Positions 1 through 5,679 of a stretch of DNA of 5,679 bases are shown in pieces. The notes under the pieces were generated by a model that was given only the letters and a program-made list of their open reading frames with translations, had not been told where the DNA came from and did not search any database. The DNA is from Bacteroidota bacterium (GTDB lineage: Bacteria; Bacteroidota; Kryptoniia; Kryptoniales; JAKASW01): the NCBI GenBank assembly GCA_021796055.1, contig JAJYOS010000468.1, positions 1 to 5,679 on the forward strand. The letters are read 5' to 3'. Position numbers and translations under genes: made by a program. The first letter of the stretch is position 1, and the number at the start of each line of letters is the position of its first letter.

Positions 1-194
1 CGGGGACAAGGAAGCTTCCTGATGCAATCGGAAAACTGATTGAAAACGGAGAGGTGGCGTTAAAGCTTGATTCTGTCACGGACCCAAGAGACGTCTTTGC
101 CAACAGACTGGGCCAACAATTTGGCTATGCCTTGAGCGACGGAAGGGACGTTGTTCCTTCTGACTTCCTCTCGGCAAAGTTCATAAAGAAGTGA
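1..194 (+). CDS. Unidentified protein, C-terminal 63 residues (5' truncated by window edge)
   Basis: The reading frame beginning with the codon at base 3 is open from the left edge to a TGA at 192-194 and gives 63 residues ending in ...SAKFIKK. It is the only one of the six frames without a stop across bases 1-180: the other two plus frames stop at 20-22 and 37-39, and each minus frame is interrupted (60-62, 76-78, 125-127). No in-frame ATG is present, so the start lies outside the window. The fragment is mixed charged and hydrophobic, with no membrane segment, signal peptide or repeat. A stretch DPRDVFANRLGQQFGYAL (about residues 27-44 of the fragment) is probably its most conserved-looking part, but I do not recognise the family. 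It converges on ispD, and the two 3' ends overlap by 14 bases. That it is coding is likely; its function is unknown. Confidence 0.6.
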   Translation, partial: GTRKLPDAIGKLIENGEVALKLDSVTDPRDVFANRLGQQFGYALSDGRDVVPSDFLSAKFIKK

Positions 195-870
195 GCCTCA
201 GGAGCAGCTCAAGGTCATCGGGAGTTGTGATTTTGGGATTAATATGGCTCGGCTCGACCACGAATGACTTCACACCGATTCTCTCGAGAAGCGTCATTTC
301 GTCCGTTACTCCCGTGAGATCACTGATTTCCCGGTACGCCCGTCCGAGGAGGCCTGCAGTCATGACTTGGGGCGTTTGGGCGGCAAAAAGCCCTGATCGG
401 TCTACAGTGGACTCGCAGAAGTTATTCTCATCTACTTTCTTCAAAGTATCCTTGACGGGTGCGGCAAGGAAGGCAGCCCCAAATTTCCAACCGGCCGAAA
501 TCACTTTGTCCAGGTCCTCGGAGGATAGCAAAGGCCGGGCAGCATCATGAATACAAACGAGGTCATCGTTGTTCAACTTCTCTTTCAGCGACTGAAACGC
601 ATTCCTGACCGACAGTTGTCTCTCGGTTCCCCCTTCGACGATCGTCGTAAACGACTGAAACTCCATTGGTTGCATGGCTCTTTCGAAGGCAGACATCTCG
701 GCTTTTGGAACGGCCAGGCAAATCTGTTTGATTCCCTGGAGCCTTTCGAATAGCTTGAGGAGGCGGCGAATAACGGGTTCACCGCCTATCTCAATCAGTG
801 GCTTAGAGACCCCTCCGAGACGTCTTCCGGCACCTGCGGCAGGAAGGATTACACCAATTCCGTTTGCCAT
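181..870 (-). CDS. ispD: 2-C-methyl-D-erythritol 4-phosphate cytidylyltransferase (IspD)
   Basis: IspD transfers CMP from CTP to 2-C-methyl-D-erythritol 4-phosphate, releasing PPi and forming CDP-methylerythritol, the third step of the cytosolic MEP route to isoprenoid precursors. At 229 residues it has the usual single-domain length. Visible family motifs, in order, are the CTP-binding loop PAAGAGRRLGG (10-20) with R17 and K23; GGTERQLSV (80-88); HDAARP (108-113); APVKDT (137-142); VDRSGL (156-161) with R158; TDE (189-191); and INPKITTPDDL (210-220) with K213. Together these correspond to the residues known to bind CTP, Mg and the MEP phosphate. The segment after the loop reads SKPLIEIGG rather than the more familiar PKQ-type wording, and the R-to-K spacing looks one residue shorter than in E. 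coli. The ATG at 870 lies six codons before the conserved loop, so the start is well placed. There is no clear Shine-Dalgarno and only 4 bases separate it from the queA stop, which implies translational coupling. No ispF is fused or adjacent. Confidence 0.97.
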   Translation of the reverse strand: MANGIGVILPAAGAGRRLGGVSKPLIEIGGEPVIRRLLKLFERLQGIKQICLAVPKAEMSAFERAMQPMEFQSFTTIVEGGTERQLSVRNAFQSLKEKLNNDDLVCIHDAARPLLSSEDLDKVISAGWKFGAAFLAAPVKDTLKKVDENNFCESTVDRSGLFAAQTPQVMTAGLLGRAYREISDLTGVTDEMTLLERIGVKSFVVEPSHINPKITTPDDLELLLRLTSL

Positions 871-874
871 GTTT

Positions 875-1915
875 CTACAGGATAAGCATTCCGTCGCCGT
901 AGCTGTAGAAGCGGTAACCCTCCTTGATCGCCTTCTTGTAGGCCCGCATCATGAACTCATGTCCGGCAAAAGCGCTTACGAGCATTATTAGGGTTGTCTC
1001 CGGGAGATGGAAATTTGTAACAAGGTGGTCGACTATTTTGAAATCATAAGGCGGATAGATGAACTTGTCCGTCCATCCCCTGCCTGCTTTCACGTGATTA
1101 TCAGTTGTCACGTTGGACTCGAGTACCCTGACTACAGACGTGCCGACTGCAAATACATTCTTCTTCGAGTCGATTGCCTGATTGATTGCTTTCGCGGATT
1201 CGAAAGGAACCTCGTAGAATTCCGAATCCATCCTGTGTTTTGTCAGATCTTCCACATCCACGGTCCTGAACGTCCCTATGCCGATATGAAGTACCACAGG
1301 GAGAATTTTAACTCCTTTACGTTCAAGCTTGGCAAACAGCCGGTTTGAAAAGTGAAGGCCTGCCGTAGGAGCTGCCACGGCACCGACTACCTTTGCGTAG
1401 ATCGTCTGGTAGTCTTCCTTGTCCTTTTCGGTCGGATCTCTCTTGATGTAGTGAGGGAGAGGCATTTGGCCGATCTTGTCGAGTATCTTGTAAATGTCGC
1501 CCTTGTAGTTGAATTTTATCGTCCTCCCGCGACTCGTAGTATTGTCTATAACTTCGGCGTAGATCTTCTCGTCGTCAAAATAGATTTTGTTTCCGATGCG
1601 GACTTTTCTTGCGGGTTCGACGACGACATCCCAAATACCTTCATCATGGTTAAGCTCCCGCAGTAGCAAGACTTCAATCTTCGCATTGGTTTTCTCTTTT
1701 CGGCCAAGCAGACGCGCCGGGAACACTTTCGTCTCATTAACAACCAGGACGTCTCCCTTTTGAAAATAATCCGAGATATCGTGGAAGATCTTGTCTTCGA
1801 TTGCCTGTTCCTTACGATTCAAGACCATCAGTTTCGCATGGTCCCTCGGCTGCGCAGGCGTTTTCGCGATCAGATTGCGTGGAACCGGGTACTTGAAGTC
1901 GGAAAGTTTCATCAT
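875..1915 (-). CDS. queA: S-adenosylmethionine:tRNA ribosyltransferase-isomerase (QueA)
   Basis: QueA moves and isomerises the ribosyl group of S-adenosylmethionine onto 7-aminomethyl-7-deazaguanine at tRNA position 34 to make epoxyqueuosine, a late step in queuosine synthesis. The 346-residue length is normal. Recognisable family blocks are the N-terminal QPRDHAKLM (22-30), VVNETKVFPARL (58-69), EVLLL (81-85), MPLPHYIKR (151-159), the signature YQTIYAKVVGAVAAPTAGLHF (169-189), LHIGIGTF (209-216), HRMDSEFYEV (227-236), TNFHLPETTLIMLVSAFAG (300-318) and the typical end RFYSYGDGMLIL (335-346). Two blocks differ from the wording I recall: PLPHYI for PLPPYI, and HRMDSE for HKMHSE. The gene opens with two consecutive ATGs; the first (1913-1915) lies 7 bases from a good AAGGGA site, so I chose it. 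queA follows ppdK after a 75-base gap containing a hairpin and runs almost directly into ispD. No other queuosine genes are in view. Confidence 0.97.
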   Translation of the reverse strand: MMKLSDFKYPVPRNLIAKTPAQPRDHAKLMVLNRKEQAIEDKIFHDISDYFQKGDVLVVNETKVFPARLLGRKEKTNAKIEVLLLRELNHDEGIWDVVVEPARKVRIGNKIYFDDEKIYAEVIDNTTSRGRTIKFNYKGDIYKILDKIGQMPLPHYIKRDPTEKDKEDYQTIYAKVVGAVAAPTAGLHFSNRLFAKLERKGVKILPVVLHIGIGTFRTVDVEDLTKHRMDSEFYEVPFESAKAINQAIDSKKNVFAVGTSVVRVLESNVTTDNHVKAGRGWTDKFIYPPYDFKIVDHLVTNFHLPETTLIMLVSAFAGHEFMMRAYKKAIKEGYRFYSYGDGMLIL

Positions 1916-1922
1916 TTCATAA

Positions 1923-1928
1923 TCCCTT
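1923..1928 (-). promoter_or_regulatory. Ribosome binding site of queA
   Basis: On the minus strand the bases read AAGGGA, 7 bases before the first of two tandem ATG codons (1913-1915) and 10 before the second (1910-1912). The spacing favours the first ATG. An out-of-frame ATG at 1918-1920 gives only a two-codon ORF (ATG AAA TGA) that overlaps the true start, and it is too close to this site to be preferred. This site shows queA can be translated independently of ppdK. No convincing promoter boxes were seen in the AT-rich 1929-1946 stretch before it. Confidence 0.7.
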
Positions 1929-1946
1929 TTTAATGTTTTGAATAAT

Positions 1947-1977
1947 GTGTCCCGCCCTGCATCGCAGGACGGGACAC
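1947..1977 (-). terminator. Strong GC-rich hairpin after ppdK; possible terminator or mRNA 3'-end element
   Basis: A 14-base arm (1947-1960) pairs with 1964-1977 around a 3-base loop. In the minus-strand RNA all 14 positions pair, one as a G-U wobble (1955 with 1969). In plus-strand RNA the same position would be a C-A mismatch, so the structure fits the minus transcript best. It begins 13 bases after the ppdK stop, where a terminator is expected. The bases that follow in that transcript are A/U-rich (ATTATTCAAAACATT) but contain no run of U, so this is not a textbook intrinsic terminator. Alternatives are an attenuating element, a 3'-stabilising stem protecting the ppdK message, or one copy of a dispersed palindromic repeat. 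The structure is certain from the bases; the role is inferred. Confidence 0.5.
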
Positions 1978-1990
1978 GGGGACTACGCGG

Positions 1991-4765
1991 TCATCGCTTC
2001 GATTGTTTTGCCTTCTTCGAAGGTGACTTCTTAGCCGATTTGGCAGGTGCTACAGGGTAAGCCAAAGCAGCGCGAGCGGCTGCCAAACGGGCAATCGGCA
2101 CTCTAAACGGCGAACAGCTTACGTAGTTCAGTCCGATTATGTGGCAAAATTCGACCGACGACGGTTCTCCACCATGCTCACCGCAAATTCCGACCTTTAA
2201 GTCGGGCCGCACAGAGCGTCCTTTTTCCTTTGCGATTTTCATGAGCGAACCCACTCCCGTCCGATCCAGAACCTCAAACGGATCCTTCGGGTAGACTTCC
2301 ATCTGAGAATATGGAATCAGGAACTTGCCTGCATCGTCACGGCTCATACCGAGCGTCGTCTGTGTGAGGTCGTTTGTTCCGAAGCTGAAGAACTCCGCGA
2401 CCTTCGCAATCTCATCGGCGGTCAGCGCACCGCGGGGTATTTCGATCATGGTGCCGATGTGATAGTTGAATTTGACGCCATTCTCTTTCATTACCTCTAC
2501 CGCTGCCTGCTTGACAATAGCCGCCTGGTTTTCGAGTTCTTTTACATTCCCAACGAGTGGGATCATAACCTCCGGCTCCACTTTGATACCCTTCTTCAGC
2601 GTATTCGCGGCGGCTTCGAAGATCGCGCGGCTCTGCATTTCGGTAATCTCGGGGTATATGATGCCGAGACGGCAACCGCGAAAACCAAGCATCGGGTTGA
2701 ACTCGTGCAGGTCCTCGACTCTCTGGTGAACCTTCTCGTAGCTCAAGCCCATCTCTGCCGCGAGTTCCCTCTGTGCTTTCTCTTCGTGGGGCACGAACTC
2801 GTGCAGAGGCGGGTCGAGGGTCCGGATTGTTACCGGCTTGCCCTTCATTGCCTCGAAGATTCCCTCAAAGTCTGCACGCTGCAGGGGGAGTAGTTTCGCA
2901 AGTGCTTTCTTTCTGGCCTCGACAGTGTCGGCAAGGATCATCTCCCGCATCGGACCAATCTTCCCCTCACCGAAGAACATATGCTCGGTTCGGCAGAGAC
3001 CGATTCCCTCTGCACCAAATGCGACCGCATTCGAAGCCTGGTCCGGCTGGTCGGCGTTGGTGCGGATCTTGAGCGTCCTGTACTTGTCGGCCCATTTCAT
3101 CACCTGCTCAAACTCCTTGTATACGGGAGCATCCTTGGGATCGAGCGTTTTGTCGATCAGGACCTGGAGTACTTCCGATGGCTTGGTGGGAACCTTTCCT
3201 TCGATCACTTCGCCTGTCGTTCCGTCGATGGATATCCAATCGCCTTCTTTGACTGTCTTCCCATTCACATTCATCATGTGTTTTGAATAGTCGATCTCGA
3301 GGGCGGAGCAGCCTGCCACGCAGACCTTTCCCATCTGTCTGGCAACAAGCGCTGCATGTGAGGTCATTCCACCACGGGCGGTCAAAATTCCGGCCGAAGC
3401 ATCCATGCCTCTAATATCTTCAGGAGAAGTTTCTATGCGGGTAAGGATAACGGTTTCGCCCCTCTTATTCCATTCTTCGGCGTCAGGAGCATTAAATACG
3501 ACCCTCCCTGTCGCGGCACCGGGACCGGCGTTCAGGCCTTTTGCCAGAAGCCTTCCACCCTTTACGGCCGCGGCTTTTTGCTCCAGGTCGAAGACAGGTC
3601 GCAAGAGTTGATTCAGCTGGTCGGGTTCAATTCTTGCAAGTGCTTCGCGCTCCGTGATCAATTTCTCCGCCACCATATCCACTGCCATCTTGATAGCAGC
3701 GAATGCCGTTCTTTTCCCGACACGGCATTGAAGCATGTAGAGCTTCCCTTCTTGAATTGTGAACTCGATGTCATTCATGTCCCTGTAATGTTTCTCGAGC
3801 GTCTTACGGATGTTATCGAGGTGCTTGTATATCTTCGGATTCTCCTCCGAAAGCCTGGAAAGAGGAATAGGTGTGCGGATACCTGCTACGACATCCTCAC
3901 CCTGCGCGTTCATCAGGTATTCACCGTAGAAGGCGTTCTTCCCGCTCGCAGGATCCCGGGTGAATGCCACACCGGTACCAGAGGATTCGCCCATATTTCC
4001 GAACACCATTGCGACGACACTGACCGCCGTTCCCCACGACTCGGGAATGTCATACATTTTTCGATAGGCGATAGCACGGTCGTTGTTCCATGATCCAAAC
4101 ACTGCACCAATCGCTCCCCAGAGTTGATCCATGGGATTCTCCGGGAAATCGTGTCCTGTCCGCTCCTTGATCGCAGTCTTGAACTTCCTGACGAGATCCT
4201 TGAGATCCTCAGCGGTCAGATCTGTATCGTTATGGACGCCCTTCTCCTCTTTCTTCTTCTCGATTATCGCCTCGAACGGGTCAATCTCATCTTTGTGGGT
4301 CGGCTTCAGTCCCAGCACGACGTCGCCGTACATCTGGACAAAACGTCTGTAGGCATCGTAAGCAAACCTCGGATTGTTCGTCTTCTTTGAAAGTCCTTCG
4401 ACGACGTTGTCATTGATTCCAAGGTTCAGGATCGTGTCCATCATCCCGGGCATCGAAGCTCTGGCACCCGAACGGACCGAAACGAGTAGCGGGTTTTGTT
4501 TGTCGCCGAACTTCGCCCCCACAGATGATTCCAGGCGCTTCATGGCCTTTACAACCTCATCCTTCAGCGACTTGGGGTATGATCTCTTGTTGGCATAATA
4601 GTAAGTGCATACTTCCGTGGTTATGGTAAACCCCGGAGGAACGGGCAGGCCTATGTTTGTCATTTCGGCCAGATTCGCCCCCTTACCGCCGAGTAGGTTC
4701 TTCATCTCTGCCTTTCCATCGGCTTTTCCCCCGCCGAAGAAATAGACAAATTTTGTTTTACTCAT
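1991..4765 (-). CDS. ppdK: Pyruvate, phosphate dikinase (PPDK)
   Basis: PPDK reversibly converts ATP, phosphate and pyruvate into AMP, PPi and phosphoenolpyruvate in the cytosol. It serves gluconeogenesis or, in the other direction, PPi-saving glycolysis. Three parts are visible: the N-terminal ATP-grasp nucleotide-binding region (about 1-350; [10 protein letters not shown] at 26-35, [17 protein letters not shown] at 95-111); the swivelling phosphohistidine domain with [12 protein letters not shown] (465-476) and catalytic H470; and the C-terminal PEP/pyruvate barrel (about 530-900) with CRTEHMFF (R592), R648 before [16 protein letters not shown] (694-701), E775 in TMIEIPR, N798 in FGTNDLTQ, and C861 in CGEHGGEP. 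These match the active-site residues recalled for the Clostridium symbiosum enzyme. T468, two residues before the histidine, is the position that regulatory PDRP-type kinases phosphorylate, but no such kinase gene is in the window. At 924 residues it is longer than the usual 870-900; the excess includes a Lys-rich tail (904-924). The start is fixed by an in-frame TAG at 4769-4771 and a strong ribosome binding site. Confidence 0.98.
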   Translation of the reverse strand: MSKTKFVYFFGGGKADGKAEMKNLLGGKGANLAEMTNIGLPVPPGFTITTEVCTYYYANKRSYPKSLKDEVVKAMKRLESSVGAKFGDKQNPLLVSVRSGARASMPGMMDTILNLGINDNVVEGLSKKTNNPRFAYDAYRRFVQMYGDVVLGLKPTHKDEIDPFEAIIEKKKEEKGVHNDTDLTAEDLKDLVRKFKTAIKERTGHDFPENPMDQLWGAIGAVFGSWNNDRAIAYRKMYDIPESWGTAVSVVAMVFGNMGESSGTGVAFTRDPASGKNAFYGEYLMNAQGEDVVAGIRTPIPLSRLSEENPKIYKHLDNIRKTLEKHYRDMNDIEFTIQEGKLYMLQCRVGKRTAFAAIKMAVDMVAEKLITEREALARIEPDQLNQLLRPVFDLEQKAAAVKGGRLLAKGLNAGPGAATGRVVFNAPDAEEWNKRGETVILTRIETSPEDIRGMDASAGILTARGGMTSHAALVARQMGKVCVAGCSALEIDYSKHMMNVNGKTVKEGDWISIDGTTGEVIEGKVPTKPSEVLQVLIDKTLDPKDAPVYKEFEQVMKWADKYRTLKIRTNADQPDQASNAVAFGAEGIGLCRTEHMFFGEGKIGPMREMILADTVEARKKALAKLLPLQRADFEGIFEAMKGKPVTIRTLDPPLHEFVPHEEKAQRELAAEMGLSYEKVHQRVEDLHEFNPMLGFRGCRLGIIYPEITEMQSRAIFEAAANTLKKGIKVEPEVMIPLVGNVKELENQAAIVKQAAVEVMKENGVKFNYHIGTMIEIPRGALTADEIAKVAEFFSFGTNDLTQTTLGMSRDDAGKFLIPYSQMEVYPKDPFEVLDRTGVGSLMKIAKEKGRSVRPDLKVGICGEHGGEPSSVEFCHIIGLNYVSCSPFRVPIARLAAARAALAYPVAPAKSAKKSPSKKAKQSKR

Positions 4766-4772
4766 TTTCTAA

Positions 4773-4777
4773 CCTCC
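4773..4777 (-). promoter_or_regulatory. Strong ribosome binding site of ppdK
   Basis: A perfect GGAGG core on the minus strand lies 7 bases before the ATG at 4763-4765. An in-frame TAG (4769-4771) sits between it and the start, so no upstream extension of PPDK is possible. It is the best Shine-Dalgarno in the window, consistent with ppdK being a highly translated gene. The 32-base gap to the preceding hydrolase gene (4766-4797) is too short to show a recognisable promoter and contains no hairpin, so cotranscription with the hydrolase is likely. Confidence 0.85.
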
Positions 4778-4797
4778 ATCAAAGATTGTTGTCAATG

Positions 4798-5469
4798 TTA
4801 TTGTTCTTGTGAAACGTATGAAGTAAACAGATTCAACACCCCAAGCGCAAAAGGATCTTCAAAATTTATCCTTTCCGGATGCCATTGGACCGATACAATC
4901 CTGCTCGGCAGATTATCTTCTCCTTCAATGGCTTCAACAGTTCCATCATCTGCTCTGGCAGCTATTCTCAACCCGCTGCCGATTCTTTCTGCCGCCTGAT
5001 GGTGTGCGCTGTTTACAGTGCCTTCGTTTTGTTTTATCCACTTCTTTAATGATGACCCGTCGGCAAGTCGTACGCCGTGATATCTGTCCTCGGTGTTTGA
5101 AACGGCCGCATGGCTCCGCTTGTAGTACTTTTCCAGATCAATAATGAGGGTACCTCCCAAGTACACGTTGAGGATTTGCAGGCCGCGGCAGATCCCGAGT
5201 ATCGGCATTTGCCTCCTCAAAGCCGCATCCACAAGCCTGTACTCAAACCCGTCTCTCTCGGAATCGACGTGCACAGTCTCGTCGGCCCAATCCCCATATA
5301 GCTCCGGAGTGACGTCCGGACCGCCGGTAAGAACGAGGCCGTCGCATTTCACTGCCTCTGCTTCATCTCCTTTTCTAAGCAGAACTACTTCGGACCGGGG
5401 AATCCGTTTCAGGTATTTCTCGTAGTTTACGTTTTTTTCTCCGCAGTCTGACATTCCGATTCTAGGCAT
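4798..5469 (-). CDS. Peptidase C26 / class I glutamine amidotransferase-fold hydrolase (gamma-glutamyl-GABA hydrolase-like)
   Basis: The 223-residue protein has the full layout of the C26 gamma-glutamyl hydrolases: an IGM start strand (4-6), LTGGPDVTPELYG (47-59), ERDGFE (71-76), the nucleophile elbow GICRGLQILNVYLGGTL (92-108) with C94, NSAHHQ (153-158), and VQWHPE (194-199) giving H197 and E199 of the triad. Family members cleave gamma-glutamyl amide bonds, for example gamma-glutamyl-GABA in the putrescine pathway (PuuD) or folate polyglutamates. No puu genes are visible, so the substrate cannot be named. It is about 30 residues shorter than the recalled 254 of PuuD; the shortening lies between the first strand and the GGPD loop, where the usual conserved Gly-Gly-x-Pro stretch is not apparent. 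The start is firm: the only nearby ATG follows GGAGAGG and an in-frame TAA at 5491-5493. The first 8 bases overlap the end of the upstream gene, which implies translational coupling. It lacks a signal peptide and is presumably cytosolic. Confidence 0.88.
   Translation of the reverse strand: MPRIGMSDCGEKNVNYEKYLKRIPRSEVVLLRKGDEAEAVKCDGLVLTGGPDVTPELYGDWADETVHVDSERDGFEYRLVDAALRRQMPILGICRGLQILNVYLGGTLIIDLEKYYKRSHAAVSNTEDRYHGVRLADGSSLKKWIKQNEGTVNSAHHQAAERIGSGLRIAARADDGTVEAIEGEDNLPSRIVSVQWHPERINFEDPFALGVLNLFTSYVSQEQ
5462..5469 (-). other. Start-stop overlap coupling the right-edge gene to the C26 hydrolase
   Basis: On the minus strand the eight bases ATGCCTAG contain both the hydrolase start (ATG, 5467-5469) and the upstream gene's stop (TAG, 5462-5464), in different frames. 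A GGAGAGG ribosome binding site (5473-5479) lies inside the upstream coding region. This arrangement usually means ribosomes finishing the first gene reinitiate on the second, which suggests the two products are needed in matched amounts. Confidence 0.75.
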
Positions 5470-5679
5470 GTACCTCTCCGAAGATTCCCGTTAGGGCAGA
5501 GTCGATATGTTCAAGTCCGAAATTGACTACTGCTTTCTCATGCAACGCCATTATGCGCTTCATTTCCTCACGCCCGGAGAGTTCCTCGTCAAGAAACAGA
5601 CGGACTGCATCCTTCGGTGTGGTCACTGCAAGGAGCTCTTCGCTGCCGCCGAAAAGCTCGTCCAGGTCGTATTCGTCGA
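5462..5679 (-). CDS. Unidentified protein, C-terminal 71 residues (5' truncated by window edge)
   Basis: Reading the minus strand from base 5677, a frame is open for 71 codons to a TAG at 5462-5464; the other two minus frames contain stops within this stretch. The fragment is acidic at its start (DEYDLDELFGG), then has a helical-looking, charged region (DEELSGREEMKRIMALHEKAV) and ends ...GIFGEVHA. The pattern of an acidic loop, a short hydrophobic strand LLAVTTP, a helix, and a final helix with a His loosely resembles the C-terminal tail of GT-B glycosyltransferases (CgeB or Glyco_trans_1-like). This is only an impression and should not be used as an annotation. Its stop overlaps the start of the C26 hydrolase gene in the sequence ATGCCTAG, so the two are probably made together. 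Confidence 0.65.
   Translation of the reverse strand, partial: DEYDLDELFGGSEELLAVTTPKDAVRLFLDEELSGREEMKRIMALHEKAVVNFGLEHIDSALTGIFGEVHA

Noticed and set aside
191..550. 119-codon plus-strand ORF antisense to ispD
   Set aside because: The minus strand encodes every IspD motif here; the Ser/Arg-rich plus translation is a typical shadow product.
1007..1348. 113-codon plus-strand ORF antisense to queA, plus a neighbour at 1352-1666
   Set aside because: Both lie over conserved QueA blocks and show no family features.
1912..1920. Tiny ORF ATG AAA TGA overlapping the queA start as a possible leader peptide
   Set aside because: It is only two codons long and starts 2 bases from the Shine-Dalgarno, too close for efficient initiation; it probably arises by chance from the A-rich start region.
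1916..1946. Promoter for queA between the hairpin and its ribosome binding site
   Set aside because: The stretch is AT-rich, but I found no paired boxes matching either the sigma-70 or the Bacteroidetes (TTTG / TAnnTTTG) pattern at proper spacing.
1978..1990. Hairpin 1947-1977 read as a terminator for plus-strand transcription
   Set aside because: No plus-strand gene ends nearby, the fold has a C-A mismatch in plus RNA, and the following bases are GC-rich with no U-run.
2838..3290. 150-codon plus-strand ORF inside ppdK, with two overlapping plus-strand ORFs in the same area
   Set aside because: Several overlapping open frames opposite a conserved gene are expected from its codon bias; none has a motif or a convincing ribosome binding site.
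3578..4093. 171-codon plus-strand ORF inside ppdK
   Set aside because: It lies wholly antisense to strongly conserved PPDK coding sequence, and its translation is low-complexity in character with no recognisable motif. It is a shadow of the minus-strand gene.
1..5679. tRNA or rRNA genes, CRISPR arrays, insertion sequences, riboswitches, attachment sites
   Set aside because: The window is almost entirely filled by the genes listed, the largest gap is 75 bases, and no direct repeat series, transposase or tRNA-like cloverleaf was seen.

Overview
This is a compact stretch of bacterial chromosome. About 98% of it is coding, base composition is moderate, and almost everything reads on the minus strand. 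There are four complete genes on the minus strand, one truncated minus-strand gene at the right edge, and one truncated plus-strand gene at the left edge. The genes are housekeeping or central metabolism: the MEP isoprenoid pathway, queuosine tRNA modification and PPi-dependent pyruvate/PEP interconversion. These indicate a bacterium and exclude a phage or plasmid module. The QueA wording (for example YPPYDFKIVDH near the C-terminus) suggests a lineage in or near the Bacteroidetes/Chlorobi/Ignavibacteria assemblage, but this is a weak inference from memory of the family.

Layout in minus-strand transcription order, right to left: (1) the end of an unidentified gene (5679-5462), whose stop overlaps by 8 bases the start of (2) a short class I glutamine-amidotransferase-fold hydrolase of the peptidase C26 type (5469-4798); 32 bases later (3) ppdK, pyruvate phosphate dikinase (4765-1991), with a strong Shine-Dalgarno and an unusual lysine-rich C-terminal tail; then a 75-base gap holding a long GC-rich hairpin (1947-1977); (4) queA (1915-875); and, 4 bases further, (5) ispD (870-181). 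The 3' end of ispD overlaps tail-to-tail by 14 bases with (6) the end of an unidentified plus-strand gene (1-194).

Spacing suggests two translationally coupled pairs: unknown gene with C26 hydrolase, and queA with ispD. ppdK lies between them and has its own strong ribosome binding site. The hairpin after ppdK lacks a U-tract, so whether it terminates transcription or only trims or protects the ppdK message is open. No promoter could be recognised, and queA has only about 30 bases after the hairpin in which to place one.

I saw no mobile element, CRISPR array, RNA gene, riboswitch or defence-like cassette, and no evidence of a new multi-gene system. The points most worth a second look are the hairpin, the PPDK tail, and the short C26 hydrolase coupled to an unidentified partner.
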